From Hyphomicrobiales bacterium (GTDB lineage Bacteria > Pseudomonadota > Alphaproteobacteria > Rhizobiales > Xanthobacteraceae), in NCBI GenBank assembly GCA_016185205.1, contig JACPOA010000031.1, positions 186,001-250,000 on the forward strand: DNA of 64,000 bases, read 5' to 3'. A program made the position numbers and the translations under genes. Shown in pieces: positions 1 to 9,778 of this stretch. The notes below the pieces were generated by a model. It had not been told where the DNA came from and searched no databases. It saw only the letters and a list, made by a program, of their open reading frames with translations. Numbering within the stretch: position 1 is the first letter of the stretch; each line of letters opens with the position of its first letter.

Positions 1-614
1 CGCAGGCCAAGATTTCGCCGGCGCGCATGCGGCGCATCGCGCGCGAGGAACTGCGCGTCACGAACGAGCCGTTCTCCGTGCACGATTTCCTCAAGCCCGG
101 CATCGAGGAATTCTGCCAACTGCTGCCCTCGTTCCTGGCGCGGCCGATCCTGCGCGTGTCCGAGCGCAAAGGCTGGCTCGGCCGCTTCCATATCGGCATG
201 GAGATCAACTCCACCTCGATCAGCGGCTATTTGCGCTTTTTGATGCTGGCCAAGCTGCGGCGCTTGCGCCCGTTCGGCCACCGCTACAAGCAGGAGCAGA
301 TGCAGATCGAAAGCTGGCTCGGCCTGATCGCCAAGGCGGCGGGTCAATCGCTCGATCTCGGCCTCGAGATCGCCGAATGCTCCCGCCTGATCAAGGGCTA
401 TGGCGACACGCATGTGCGCGGGCTGGCCAATTTCGCCATCATCGCGGACCGGCTGATCGGCCCGGCGCTGGCCGGACAAATCCCCAGCCCACGCGCCGCC
501 GATGCCATCGCCAGCGCGCGCACCGCCGCCCTGCTCGATCCGGAGGGGGAAGGCCTCGCCAAATGCCTGGCCGAGATCGAGGGCCAGAGCGCGTTGCGGA
601 TAGCGGCGGAATAG
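1..614 (+). CDS. Indolepyruvate oxidoreductase beta-type protein, C-terminal part (5' end outside window)
   Basis: The reading frame is already open at base 3 and ends at the TAG at 612-614, so only the C-terminal roughly 200 residues are seen. The ATG at 27 is internal to an open frame and is probably not the true start. The segment with LIKGYGDTH followed by RGLANFAII, and the ending with AALLDPEG, resembles the C-terminal region of the large IorB-like proteins of Rhizobiales. Those proteins pair with an IorA-type ThDP subunit to convert arylpyruvates oxidatively to aryl-CoA. No cofactor-binding motif falls in the visible part, so the assignment rests on remembered family similarity. A hairpin follows 11 bases after the stop. 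Confidence 0.6.
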   Translation, partial: QAKISPARMRRIAREELRVTNEPFSVHDFLKPGIEEFCQLLPSFLARPILRVSERKGWLGRFHIGMEINSTSISGYLRFLMLAKLRRLRPFGHRYKQEQMQIESWLGLIAKAAGQSLDLGLEIAECSRLIKGYGDTHVRGLANFAIIADRLIGPALAGQIPSPRAADAIASARTAALLDPEGEGLAKCLAEIEGQSALRIAAE

Positions 615-625
615 CGCTTTCTTGT

Positions 626-648
626 ACCTCCCCCTTGCAGGGGGAGGT
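626..648. repeat. Short palindromic dispersed repeat / possible terminator
   Basis: A perfect 9-bp inverted repeat (ACCTCCCCC at 626-634, GGGGGAGGT at 640-648) with a 5-base loop lies just downstream of the first gene. No T-run follows, so intrinsic termination is uncertain. The form is that of the small G-rich palindromes scattered between genes in Bradyrhizobium-like genomes; a related one lies at 33271-33288. The rest of the 147-base gap shows nothing else recognisable. Confidence 0.6.
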
Positions 649-761
649 ATGAAGGAGTGTGCGTTGTCAGCCTTGCACCCGTCGCGTAAAACAGCCGCCG
701 CAACAACCAACACAAGCGTCCGGCCAACTCATCAGGCAGGCGCACGCCGGGGGCGAAACGA

Positions 762-2465
762 ATGGCGGTCACACCGACTGGGCAACGGCCCGCGATTGCC
801 GCCGAAGCCTTCCTGCGCGCGCTCGCCGATCACGGCGCCGATTATCTGTTCGTCAATCCCGGCACTGATTTTCCGCCGATCGTGGAAGCTTTCGGCCGCG
901 CCAAGAAGACCAATGCCAAGGTTCCTAAACCTGTTTTAGTGCCGCACGAGAACCTGGCGGTCGCCATGGCGCACGGCGCCTATCTGATGAGCGGCCGCCC
1001 TCAGGCGATGATGGTTCACACCAGCGTCGGCACCGCCAACACCATCAACAATCTCGTCAACCTGTCGCGTGATCGCGTGCCGCTGATCCTGGCCGCCGGC
1101 CGCACGCCGCTCACCGAGAAGGGCGCGTTCGGCACGCGCTCGCGCCCGATCCAATGGGGCCAGGAAATGTTCGACCAGGCCGGCATGGTGCGCGAGCTGG
1201 TGAAATGGGATTACGAATTGCGCGTGCCGTCCCAGGTCGGCGACATGGTCGCGCGCGGCGTGGAAGTGGCGATGGCGCATCCGCGCGGGCCGGTCTACCT
1301 GATGCTGCCGCGCGAGCCGCTGTCGGCGCCGCTCTCCGAGCCGATCGCGCCGATCAAGCCGCGCGCGGCGGCGGCGCCCGTGCATCCCGATCCGAAGTCG
1401 ATCGCCACGCTGGCGGAATGGATCGCAGGTGCCGAGCGGCCGCTGATCATCACCACCGTGCTTGCTCCCGAGGCGGTGCGAGCGCTGAGCGCGCTGGCCG
1501 AGCGCTGCGCCATCCCCGTGATCGCGCATAGTCCGCGCAGCGTCTGCCTGCCGTCCAGCCATCCCATGCATTTCGGCTTCGAGCCGGGCACCCTGGTCAG
1601 CGATGCCGATCTGGTGATCGTGCTGGAATGCGACGTGCCGTGGATTCCACATCTACAACATCCGACGGCGGGCTGCCGCGTCGCGCATGTCGCGGAAGAC
1701 CCGTTCTTCGTGCGCTATCCGATGCGCAGCTTCCCAAGCGACCTCAGCGTTCAGGCCGGCGCGAGCAATGCGCTGGAAGCGCTGATCGTGGCGGTCGAGC
1801 CGCGCCTGCAGATGGCGGACGCGCGCATCGCCGCGCGCCGCGCCCGCCTGACCGAGCGCATGCGCACAAGGCGCGCGCAGCTGACCAAGGATTCCGCCGT
1901 CGGCGAGCGCATCTCGCCGGAATATCTGTCGCGCGCCATCGGCGAGGCGTTGGGCGAGGACGCCATAATCTTCAACGAATATCCGCTGCGGCCGGACCAT
2001 TGCCCGCGCGAGAAGCCGGGTACTTTCTTCGCAGTCGGCAACGCCGGCGGCCTCGGCTGGGGCTTCGGCGCGGCGCTCGGCGCCAAGCTGGCGGCGCCCG
2101 ACGCCTTCGTGGTGGCGACGCTGGGCGACGGCGCCTACATGTTCTCCAACCCGACCGTCGGCCACTGGGTGTCGGCCGCGCATGATCTGCCGATCCTCAC
2201 CATCGTCTTCAACAACAGCCGCTACGGCGCCGTGCGCCGCGCCACGCTGTCGATGTTCAAGGACGGCGTTGCCGGCGAGAGCGATGGCCGCATGCTGGCC
2301 GATCTCGATCCGGCGCCGCCCTACGATGAGATCGCGCGCGCGCAAGGCGCTTATGCCGAGCGCGTGGAGAAGCCGTCCGACCTGCCTGACGCGCTCACGC
2401 GCGCCCGCGACGCCGTCGTCAGCGGGCGCCGGCAGGCACTACTCAACGTCATTACGCCGTACTAG
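762..2465 (+). CDS. Thiamine diphosphate-dependent decarboxylase/synthase family enzyme
   Basis: This 567-residue protein has the standard three-domain layout of the acetolactate synthase / benzoylformate decarboxylase family. The N-terminal PYR domain carries the cofactor-activating glutamate in PHENLAVAMAHGAY (E63). The C-terminal PP domain has the ThDP/Mg motif, GDG at 455-457 with NN at 484-485. No FAD-domain signature of true acetolactate synthases is obvious to me. Substrate is unknown; a 2-keto acid is expected. The gene lies between an arylpyruvate-oxidoreductase-like gene and an ACMSD-like amidohydrolase 45 bp downstream, which suggests aromatic 2-keto-acid metabolism, but that is inference from context. 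The ATG at 762 gives normal family length. Confidence 0.85.
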   Translation: MAVTPTGQRPAIAAEAFLRALADHGADYLFVNPGTDFPPIVEAFGRAKKTNAKVPKPVLVPHENLAVAMAHGAYLMSGRPQAMMVHTSVGTANTINNLVNLSRDRVPLILAAGRTPLTEKGAFGTRSRPIQWGQEMFDQAGMVRELVKWDYELRVPSQVGDMVARGVEVAMAHPRGPVYLMLPREPLSAPLSEPIAPIKPRAAAAPVHPDPKSIATLAEWIAGAERPLIITTVLAPEAVRALSALAERCAIPVIAHSPRSVCLPSSHPMHFGFEPGTLVSDADLVIVLECDVPWIPHLQHPTAGCRVAHVAEDPFFVRYPMRSFPSDLSVQAGASNALEALIVAVEPRLQMADARIAARRARLTERMRTRRAQLTKDSAVGERISPEYLSRAIGEALGEDAIIFNEYPLRPDHCPREKPGTFFAVGNAGGLGWGFGAALGAKLAAPDAFVVATLGDGAYMFSNPTVGHWVSAAHDLPILTIVFNNSRYGAVRRATLSMFKDGVAGESDGRMLADLDPAPPYDEIARAQGAYAERVEKPSDLPDALTRARDAVVSGRRQALLNVITPY

Positions 2466-2510
2466 TTCGTTCAACCCGTATAAAAGAAAAAAGCAGTTCC
2501 GGAGGACTTC

Positions 2511-3521
2511 ATGCGCATCGACGCCTACACCCATTTCATTCCGGAAAAATTCTTCAACAAGATCGTAGAAAGCGGCCATGCCGATATCGGCAAGCGCGTG
2601 CGCGAGATCCCCTGCATCCATGATCTCGAGATCCGCCGCAAGATCGTCGGCGGATTTGCGGACTACGCGCAGATCCTGTCCTATCCGATGCCGCCGCTGG
2701 AGGCGCTGGCCAAGGGCGCGCAGATCGAGGAATACGCCAAGCTGGTGAACGACGGCTTCGCCGAGATTTGCGCGAAATATCCCGACCAGTTCCCCGGCTG
2801 GGTGGCGCAGGCGCCGATGGCCGCACCCGATGCCGGCGTGCGCGAATGCGAGCGCGCGCTCAAGAACGGCGCGCTCGGCGTGCAGATCAACACCAATATC
2901 GCCGGCATGCCGCTCGACCATCCGGATTTCGATCCGTTCTTCGCCGCCATGGACAAATTGAAGAAGCCGATCTGGATGCACCCGGCGCGCGCCGCCAATT
3001 TCCCGGATTATCTGACCGAGAAGAAGTCAAAATACGAAATCTGGTGGACCCTGGGCTGGTCCTACGAGACCGCCGCCGCTATGTCGCGGCTGGTGTTCTC
3101 CGGCATGCTCGACAAATACCCGAACGTGAAGATCATCACCCACCATTTCGGCGGCATCGTGCCGATGCTGGAAGGCCGCATCGGGCCGGGCTGGGACCAG
3201 CTCGGCGCCCGCACCTCGGACGAGGACCTGAGCCTTGTGCTCAAGCGCCTGAAGAAGCGGCCGCTCGATTATTTCAAGCACGACTTCTACGCCGACACCG
3301 CGGTGTTCGGCGGCGTGCCGGCCACCCATGCGGGGCTCGCCTTCTACGATCTCGACAAAATCGTGTTCGCCTCCGACTGCCCATTCGACCCCGAGAAGGG
3401 CACGCAATACACGCGCGAAACGCTGCGTATCCTCGATGGCATCGACATGCCGAAGGCCGACAAGGAAAAGATCTTCCACGGCAATCTCGAGGCGCTCACC
3501 GGCAGGAAACTCGTGAAGTAG
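2511..3521 (+). CDS. Amidohydrolase family protein (ACMSD / gamma-resorcylate decarboxylase-like)
   Basis: This 336-residue TIM-barrel metal-dependent hydrolase belongs to the amidohydrolase-2 group, which includes aminocarboxymuconate-semialdehyde decarboxylase. Visible likely metal or active-site positions are H8 (in DAYTHFIP), H157 (WMHPAR), H211-H212 (THHFGG) and D289 (ASDCPFDP). The usual N-terminal HxH reads Y6-x-H8 here, so one classical zinc ligand is a tyrosine. The start has a strong Shine-Dalgarno (GGAGG, about 8 bases upstream). It follows the ThDP enzyme by 45 bp and is probably co-transcribed. Decarboxylation or hydrolysis of an aromatic acid is plausible; the substrate is unknown. 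Confidence 0.88.
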   Translation: MRIDAYTHFIPEKFFNKIVESGHADIGKRVREIPCIHDLEIRRKIVGGFADYAQILSYPMPPLEALAKGAQIEEYAKLVNDGFAEICAKYPDQFPGWVAQAPMAAPDAGVRECERALKNGALGVQINTNIAGMPLDHPDFDPFFAAMDKLKKPIWMHPARAANFPDYLTEKKSKYEIWWTLGWSYETAAAMSRLVFSGMLDKYPNVKIITHHFGGIVPMLEGRIGPGWDQLGARTSDEDLSLVLKRLKKRPLDYFKHDFYADTAVFGGVPATHAGLAFYDLDKIVFASDCPFDPEKGTQYTRETLRILDGIDMPKADKEKIFHGNLEALTGRKLVK

Positions 3522-3555
3522 CCGCGCGCTGGGCCGTTTAGATCAGCGTCGCCGG

Positions 3556-4353
3556 TTATCGGTTCCGAAATTTTTCTTGCGCAACGGCAACTGTATCCCA
3601 GACCGGCTCCTGCAACGGCGTCTGCTCCTCGGCGGCGCCATCGAGCAGCACGTAATCATGTTTCCGGAAAAAGGCTCCCATCGGTTCCCAAAGCTCGCGG
3701 GGGCCTTCGATCAAGATCGTTGGACGATATTTCGCTATCGTCGCCTCGCCGCCTTCGAGCACGTGCATCTCCGCGCCTTCGACATCGATCTTGATGGCGG
3801 TCGGAGGCCGCAGCGACTGCGCGAGACTGTCAATGCGCATGGTGACGACCGATCTGACCTCGTCGGCGGTAACGCCGTGATCGTTCCAGTTTCCGACGCC
3901 TTCCAACCTGTTCATCGCGCGGCTGAATTTTGAAATCTGAAACGTCGCGGTGCTGTTCGCGCTTGAGATTGCAAGGCAGAACAAAGCGACTTTCAGCGTC
4001 TTGTTCAGTGGCAGTCGGTGGCTCCGCAGCAACTGGACGGCCAGCTCCACGTCCGGCTCAAATCCGTAGATCATGCCGGCTTTGGCCTTGAGCGCGGCGG
4101 GGAACGCAAACAGTCCGAGATTGCAGCCGACATCCCAAACGACTGCGTCGGGAGCGATCCAATCGCGAATAAACCGCGCGTGCGCCGGGTCTATCAGTAC
4201 ACCTCCCGGCCGCAGGACCTTAAGGCTGCTGCCCGCGGAAACGTAAGCTTCGAAGACGCCATCGGCGCTGTTAATTTTTCGCCGTATATAAGTCGACGCC
4301 ATCGCTCGGAAGGCAAGGCGTCGCCACAGCGGAGATTGAGCCCCAATTCCCAT
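3556..4353 (-). CDS. FkbM family SAM-dependent methyltransferase
   Basis: This 265-residue protein has a class I methyltransferase glycine motif ([13 protein letters not shown], about residues 72-84), an acidic residue at the end of the second strand (FEPD), and the FkbM hallmark [16 protein letters not shown]. FkbM proteins O-methylate sugars, polyketides or other metabolites; the target here cannot be read from sequence. It is convergent with the amidohydrolase (34 bp between stops) and divergent from mutS (84 bp between starts), so it is a stand-alone gene. Third-position base use is slightly more A/T-rich than in neighbouring mutS, compatible with an accessory gene. Confidence 0.9.
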   Translation of the reverse strand: MGIGAQSPLWRRLAFRAMASTYIRRKINSADGVFEAYVSAGSSLKVLRPGGVLIDPAHARFIRDWIAPDAVVWDVGCNLGLFAFPAALKAKAGMIYGFEPDVELAVQLLRSHRLPLNKTLKVALFCLAISSANSTATFQISKFSRAMNRLEGVGNWNDHGVTADEVRSVVTMRIDSLAQSLRPPTAIKIDVEGAEMHVLEGGEATIAKYRPTILIEGPRELWEPMGAFFRKHDYVLLDGAAEEQTPLQEPVWDTVAVAQEKFRNR

Positions 4354-4437
4354 GATTCACAAATGCCATGCCGCGCTCGTTTCAGCGGCGAGAACCAAAT
4401 TACCCCCTCAGCCCGCCTTCTGCTACCATTACAACCC

Positions 4438-7215
4438 ATGGCCCTCGTCCATCCCATCGGCCTTTCCGAGCCTGACGCACCGGGCGGCCCGCCGCCACCC
4501 GGCGACGGCCGCGTGACGCCCACAGCGGCCGGCGAAGCCGGGCGCGTGACACCCATGATGGAGCAGTACATCGAGATCAAGGCCGCCAATCCGGACTGCC
4601 TGCTGTTCTACCGGATGGGCGATTTTTACGAGATGTTCTTCGACGACGCCGAGACCGCCTCGCGCGCGCTCGGCATCATGCTCACCAAGCGCGGCAAGCA
4701 TCAGGGCCGCGACATCCCGATGTGCGGCGTGCCGGTGGAACGCGCCGACGAATATCTGCATCGCCTGATCGCGCTCGGCCACCGCGTCGCGGTCTGTGAG
4801 CAGCTCGAGGACCCGGCCGAGGCCAAGAAGCGCGGGCCCAAGAGCGTGGTGCGGCGCGACGTCATCCGCCTGGTCACGCCCGGCACGCTCACCGAAGACA
4901 CGCTGCTCGATGCCAAGCGCAACAATTACCTGCTGGCGGTCGCGCGCGCGCGCACCTCTTCGAGCGGCGACGACAACCGCTTCGGGTTGGCCTGGATCGA
5001 CATCTCGACTGGTGAGTTCCACATCACCGAATGCGATCGTGCGTCGCTCTCCGCCGAGATCGCACGGCTGGAGCCGAGCGAGATCATCGTTTCCGACGCG
5101 CTGTTCAGCGACGGCGACCTAGTGCCGACCTGGCGTTCGCTGCCGGCGGTGACGCCGCTCACCCGCGACGTGTTCGACGGCGCCAGTGCCGAACGGCGGC
5201 TCACGGCGTTCTTCGCGGTGGCGACCAGCGAGGCCTTCGGCGTCCTGTCGCGGCTGGAACTGACCGCGGCGGCGGCCTGCGTGACTTACGTCGAGCGCAC
5301 GCAGATCGGCAAACGCCCGCCGCTGTCGCCGCCGCTGCGCGAAGCGGCCTCCGCCACCATGGCCATCGACCAGGCCACGCGCGGCAATCTCGAACTGATG
5401 CGCACGCTGTCCGGCGAGCGGCGCGGCTCGCTGCTGGACGCCATCGACCGCAGCGTGACCTCGGCCGGCTCCCGCCTGCTGGCGCAACGGCTGTCGGCGC
5501 CGCTCACCGATCCCGCCGCGATCGCGCGCCGGCTCGACGCGGTGGCGAGTTTCGTCGACAATTTGGGCGCGCGCGCCGACACCCGCTCGCAGCTCGCTGC
5601 AGCGCCCGATCTGGCTCGCGCGCTGGCTCGCATCGCCGTGGGGCGCGGCGGCCCGCGCGACCTCGCCGCCATCCGCGACGGTGTGCTCGCCGCCGCCGAT
5701 CTGGCGCGCGCGCTCGGCTCGCTGAAAGACACGCCGGCCGAAATCGCCGACGCCCTGCAATCCTGCCGACGGCCGGACGGCATGCTCGCGGCCGAGTTGT
5801 CCGCCGCGCTGGCGGCCGAGCTGCCGGCCTTCAAGCGCGACGGCGGCTTCGTGCGCGAAGGCTATGCCGCCGCGCTCGACGAGACGCGGCGCTTGCGCGA
5901 CGAATCCCGCCGCGTGGTCGCCGCCTTGCAGGCGCGCTACGCCGAGCAGACCGGCATCCGCGGCCTCAAGATCCGCCACAACAATGTGCTCGGTTATTTT
6001 GTCGAGGTCACCGCCCAGCACGGCGACAGACTGATGGCGGCGCCGCTTAACGCCACCTTCATCCATCGCCAGACGCTGGCCGGCCAGGTGCGCTTCACCT
6101 CGACCGAGCTGGGCGAGCTGGAAGCCAAGATCGCCAGCGCCGCCGAACGCTCGCTCGGGCTCGAGCTGGAGATTTTCGAGCGGCTCACCGCCGCGGTGAT
6201 TGCCGACAGCGCCGCGCTCAAAGCTTGCGCCGAGGCGCTCGCCTGTCTCGACGTCGCCAGCGCGCTCGCCCAGCTGGCGTCTGAGCGCGGCTATGCGCGC
6301 CCGATCGTCGACGACAACCTCGCTTTCGTGATCGAGGGCGGCCGCCATCCGGTGGTGGAACAGGCTTTGGCGCGCGACGGCACGCCATTCGTCGCCAACG
6401 ACTGCGATCTGTCGCCGCCCGGCGAGGCGCAGGCCGGCCGCATCTGGCTGCTCACCGGCCCCAACATGGCGGGCAAATCCACGTTCCTCAGGCAGAACGC
6501 GCTGATCGCGATCCTGGCGCAGACCGGCAGCTTCGTGCCGGCGAGAGCCGCGCACATTGGTGTGGTTGATCGTTTATTCTCACGCGTCGGCGCCGCCGAC
6601 GATCTGGCGCGCGGGCGCTCGACTTTCATGGTCGAGATGGTGGAGACCGCCGCCATCCTCAATCAGGCCGGCCCGCGCTCGCTGGTGATCCTGGACGAAA
6701 TCGGGCGCGGCACGGCCACCTTCGACGGCCTGTCGATCGCCTGGGCCACAGTCGAGCATCTGCACGACGTCAACAAATGCCGCGCGCTGTTTGCCACGCA
6801 TTTCCACGAGCTGACGGCGCTCGCCGCCCGGCTCGACCGCCTGCACAACGCCACGGTGCGGGTGAAGGAATGGAAGGGCGACGTGGTGTTCCTGCACGAG
6901 GTGGTGCCGGGCTCGGCCGACCACTCCTACGGCATCCAAGTGGCGAAACTGGCCGGTCTGCCGGCGAGCGTGATCGAGCGCGCCAAACTGGTGCTGGCCA
7001 AGCTCGAGCAGGAAGACCGCGCCAAGCCGAAGGGCTTCGAGGACCTGCCGCTGTTCGCGGCGCCCTATGTGCCGCCGCAGAAAGTGCAGGACGATGCCTT
7101 CGAGCTGATGGTGGCCGCCGTCGCCGCGCTCAATCCCGACGACATGTCGCCGCGCGAGGCGATGGAAGCGCTCTACATGCTGAAGAAGAAGCTGGCGGAG
7201 ACGGAGAAAAAGTAG
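4438..7215 (+). CDS. mutS: DNA mismatch repair protein MutS
   Basis: MutS recognises mismatches and small loops and, with MutL, starts strand-directed repair. The mismatch-wedging Phe-x-Glu is F63-Y64-E65 (GDFYEMFF). The ATPase domain has Walker A GPNMAGKS (674-681), a Walker B/signature region with DEIGRGT (753-759), and a downstream ATHFHEL. From the ATG at 4438 the protein has 925 residues, slightly longer than E. coli MutS because of an N-terminal proline/glycine-rich extension. An ATG at 4558 would start close to the conserved domain, so the extension is uncertain. The frame is open further upstream to 4018, but that part overlaps the divergent FkbM gene and looks non-coding. Confidence 0.97.
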   Translation: MALVHPIGLSEPDAPGGPPPPGDGRVTPTAAGEAGRVTPMMEQYIEIKAANPDCLLFYRMGDFYEMFFDDAETASRALGIMLTKRGKHQGRDIPMCGVPVERADEYLHRLIALGHRVAVCEQLEDPAEAKKRGPKSVVRRDVIRLVTPGTLTEDTLLDAKRNNYLLAVARARTSSSGDDNRFGLAWIDISTGEFHITECDRASLSAEIARLEPSEIIVSDALFSDGDLVPTWRSLPAVTPLTRDVFDGASAERRLTAFFAVATSEAFGVLSRLELTAAAACVTYVERTQIGKRPPLSPPLREAASATMAIDQATRGNLELMRTLSGERRGSLLDAIDRSVTSAGSRLLAQRLSAPLTDPAAIARRLDAVASFVDNLGARADTRSQLAAAPDLARALARIAVGRGGPRDLAAIRDGVLAAADLARALGSLKDTPAEIADALQSCRRPDGMLAAELSAALAAELPAFKRDGGFVREGYAAALDETRRLRDESRRVVAALQARYAEQTGIRGLKIRHNNVLGYFVEVTAQHGDRLMAAPLNATFIHRQTLAGQVRFTSTELGELEAKIASAAERSLGLELEIFERLTAAVIADSAALKACAEALACLDVASALAQLASERGYARPIVDDNLAFVIEGGRHPVVEQALARDGTPFVANDCDLSPPGEAQAGRIWLLTGPNMAGKSTFLRQNALIAILAQTGSFVPARAAHIGVVDRLFSRVGAADDLARGRSTFMVEMVETAAILNQAGPRSLVILDEIGRGTATFDGLSIAWATVEHLHDVNKCRALFATHFHELTALAARLDRLHNATVRVKEWKGDVVFLHEVVPGSADHSYGIQVAKLAGLPASVIERAKLVLAKLEQEDRAKPKGFEDLPLFAAPYVPPQKVQDDAFELMVAAVAALNPDDMSPREAMEALYMLKKKLAETEKK

Positions 7216-7219
7216 CGCC

Positions 7220-8989
7220 ATGATGAACGTCGCCGAAAGAACGCGAGTTTCGGCAACGGAAGCGGCGCAAAGCTGGCTCGCCCAGTTCGCGGCCGCGCTG
7301 CAAGTGCAGGATGCGGCCGCGGCGGCCGAACTCTTTCTGGCCGACGGGCTCTGGCGCGACGTGCTGGCCTTCACCTGGACCATCCAGACCATGGCCGGCC
7401 GGCCAGCGATCGAAGCGAAATTGCGCGAGACGCTGGCGCGCACCCAGCCAAAAACTTTCCGCATTCCGGGGAAGCGCACGCCGCCGCGCTGGGTCAGCCG
7501 CGCCGGCACCGAATGCATCGAGGCGATCTTCGAATTCGAGACCGCGTTCGGCCCGGCCCATGGCGTCTTGCGCCTGGTGCCCAGTGCAGAATCGCCCGGG
7601 CGTCTGCGCGCCTGGACGCTGATCACGAATTTGCAGGAACTGAGAGGCCACGAAGAAGCGTTCAAGAAACACACGCCAACCGCCACCGACAGCACGCGCG
7701 ACTTCGGCGCCGAGAACTGGCTCGATCGCCTCAGCAAAGCGAGGGCCTACGCCGATCGCGATCCCACGGTCATCATAGTCGGCGGCGGTCAGGCCGGGCT
7801 CTCGCTTGCGGCGCGCCTACACCAGCTCGGCGTCGACACGCTGATCGTCGACCGACATGCGCGCATCGGCGACAATTGGCGCAAGCGTTATCATTCGCTC
7901 ACGCTGCACAATGAAGTTCACGTGAACCACCTGCCCTATCTGCCGTTTCCGCCGACTTTTCCGACCTTTATTCCGAAGGACAGGCTGGCGAACTGGTTCG
8001 AGTCCTACGTCGAAAGCATGGAGCTGAATTTTTGGACCGGCACCGAATTGGTCGGTGGCAGCTATGACGAGCGGCGCCGGCAATGGAACGTCACGCTGCG
8101 GCGCTCCGACGGCAGCGCCCGCATCATGCACCCGCGCCATCTGGTGTTTGCGACCGGCGTCAGCAGCATTCCCTTCACGCCGGCGCTGTCCGGGCTCGAT
8201 GCGTATCGCGGCACCGCCGTGCATTCCGGCGATTTCAAGAACGCCGAAGAATGGAAGGACCGCAAGGCGCTGGTGCTCGGCAGCGGGACCAGCGGCCACG
8301 ACGTGGCCCAGGAACTGCACGCGCACGGCGCCGAGGTTACGATCATCCAGCGCAGCCCGACTTATGTCGTGAGCCTGAAGGAGGCGCAGAGCGTCTACGC
8401 GATCTATTCCGAAGGCATTCCGTTCGACGACTGCGACCTGCTGGCGACCTCGTTTCCTTATCCGGTGCTGCGGCGCTCCTACCAGATCTCAACCGCGCAG
8501 GGCCGCGCGGTCGACAGAGCGCTGCTTGATGGGTTGGCGGCGCGCGGCTTCCGGCTTTTTTTCGGGGAAGACGAGACTGGCTTCCAGATGATGTATCTGC
8601 GGCGCGGCGGCGGCTATTACTTCAACGTCGGCTGTTCCGATCTGATCATTTCCGGTGCGATCGGCCTGCTGCAATATGCCGACATCGAAAGCTTCGTCGC
8701 GCAGGGCGCGCGGCTGCGCGACGGCCGCGTGGTGCCGGCGGACTTGCTCGTGCTGGCGACCGGCTACAAAAATCAGCAGGACACCGTGCGCGCCTATCTC
8801 GGCGACGAGATCGCCGACAAGATCGGACCGGTCTGGGGCTTCGACCAGGGCGGTGAATTGCGCAATATGTGGCGGCGCACCGCGCAGCCGGGGCTTTGGT
8901 TCACCGCCGGCAGCCTGGCGCAATGCCGGATCTATTCGCGCACTCTGGCGCTGCAAATCAAGGCTTTGGAAGAAGGGCTGCTGAATTAA
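7220..8989 (+). CDS. SnoaL-like domain fused to flavin-dependent monooxygenase / NAD(P)-FAD oxidoreductase
   Basis: This 589-residue protein has two parts. Residues about 10-145 form a SnoaL/NTF2-like alpha+beta domain. The rest is a class-B-type flavoprotein with an FAD-binding GGGQAG (about 188-193), a second Rossmann motif GSGTSG for NADPH (354-359) and a C-terminal ATGY (LVLATGYKN). This resembles flavin-containing monooxygenases of the YUCCA/Baeyer-Villiger-like group. The start follows the mutS stop by 4 bases, so translational coupling is likely although the functions look unrelated. Its 3' end overlaps the convergent membrane-protein gene by 32 bp. Substrate is unknown. The indole-pyruvate-like gene at the left edge makes an aryl-pyruvate substrate conceivable, but that is weak inference. 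Confidence 0.88.
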   Translation: MMNVAERTRVSATEAAQSWLAQFAAALQVQDAAAAAELFLADGLWRDVLAFTWTIQTMAGRPAIEAKLRETLARTQPKTFRIPGKRTPPRWVSRAGTECIEAIFEFETAFGPAHGVLRLVPSAESPGRLRAWTLITNLQELRGHEEAFKKHTPTATDSTRDFGAENWLDRLSKARAYADRDPTVIIVGGGQAGLSLAARLHQLGVDTLIVDRHARIGDNWRKRYHSLTLHNEVHVNHLPYLPFPPTFPTFIPKDRLANWFESYVESMELNFWTGTELVGGSYDERRRQWNVTLRRSDGSARIMHPRHLVFATGVSSIPFTPALSGLDAYRGTAVHSGDFKNAEEWKDRKALVLGSGTSGHDVAQELHAHGAEVTIIQRSPTYVVSLKEAQSVYAIYSEGIPFDDCDLLATSFPYPVLRRSYQISTAQGRAVDRALLDGLAARGFRLFFGEDETGFQMMYLRRGGGYYFNVGCSDLIISGAIGLLQYADIESFVAQGARLRDGRVVPADLLVLATGYKNQQDTVRAYLGDEIADKIGPVWGFDQGGELRNMWRRTAQPGLWFTAGSLAQCRIYSRTLALQIKALEEGLLN

Positions 8990-9773
8990 GTTGGCGCAAT
9001 CCCCACAGCAGCGCGTTCCAGCCGATGCCGATTGACAGGCCGATCGCGTAGGACCGCCACACGCCGAGCGGCTCCGCCAAAATATGCACGGCGAGCAGGC
9101 TGAGGCCTAGCCCGATGAGCGGCGCCTGCACATGCGCCGCCACGCTGGCAGTGGCCGGTCCGCCGATGCGCGGATGCAGAATCGCGAAATAGGAGCCCAT
9201 CGCCACCGGAAAGAAGGCGAACAGACCGGACGCGAACGAGCCGATGGCGGCGCTCGCGGCGGTAACCACGATGACGCAGAACGTAACCACGCCGGCACGC
9301 CAGGCCAGATCGGCGCCGGTGAAGGCCACGCGCGCGGTCGCTAAGGCCTCGGCGCGAAAGCCGCGGCCGGCAAGGATGGCCAAAGGAAACACCACGGCAT
9401 TGAGCAGCACGGCGCTGCCGGCGCTCCAGTCCACCAGCCGCGTCAAGCCGGCGCAGCAGAACCAAATCACGAAGGCGCCGCCGATGCTGACCGCTAGCGA
9501 GCGCCGCTGCGCCAACGCGGCATACGTAAGCGCGAAGATCGCGCAGACGGCGTTGGAGACCACGCTGCCGACAGCGCTCTGCCCGATGAAGGCCGGCGGA
9601 TGCTCGATGGCGAGGATGATCATGGCGGCGCCGCCGGCGGTCGGCAGCGAAGCGATCAGCGAGCCGATGAACGGGCCGCTGCGCTCGACCACCAGCGAGG
9701 CGGCCACCACGATCGAGGCGGTCATCGCGATCTTGAGCAGCAGGCCGACGGTGAAGAGCAGCATCGGCGACAT
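8958..9773 (-). CDS. Integral membrane protein, second of two tandem paralogues
   Basis: A very hydrophobic 271-residue protein with several probable transmembrane helices and no recognised catalytic motif. I do not recognise the family. It is clearly paralogous to the gene just upstream: both contain the block QSAV-x-S-(7 residues)-IFAL-x-Y-A-LAQRRSL-x-VS, and both share the pattern ending each N-terminal third. The ATG at 9773 (MSPMLLFTVG) lies 5 bases after the stop of its paralogue, so the two form one transcription unit. The frame is open far upstream of this ATG, but there it runs antisense-like across the paralogue. A transporter made of two homologous half-subunits is one possibility. 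Confidence 0.75.
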   Translation of the reverse strand: MSPMLLFTVGLLLKIAMTASIVVAASLVVERSGPFIGSLIASLPTAGGAAMIILAIEHPPAFIGQSAVGSVVSNAVCAIFALTYAALAQRRSLAVSIGGAFVIWFCCAGLTRLVDWSAGSAVLLNAVVFPLAILAGRGFRAEALATARVAFTGADLAWRAGVVTFCVIVVTAASAAIGSFASGLFAFFPVAMGSYFAILHPRIGGPATASVAAHVQAPLIGLGLSLLAVHILAEPLGVWRSYAIGLSIGIGWNALLWGLRQLNSAALLPKP

Positions 9774-9778
9774 CGCGC

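Noticed and set aside
4018-4437. In-frame extension upstream of mutS
   Set aside because: Overlaps the divergent FkbM gene and is not MutS-like; the family begins close to residue 40 of the chosen protein.
5119-6555. Open frame of 478 codons opposite mutS
   Set aside because: Antisense to MutS, which is supported by all its motifs.
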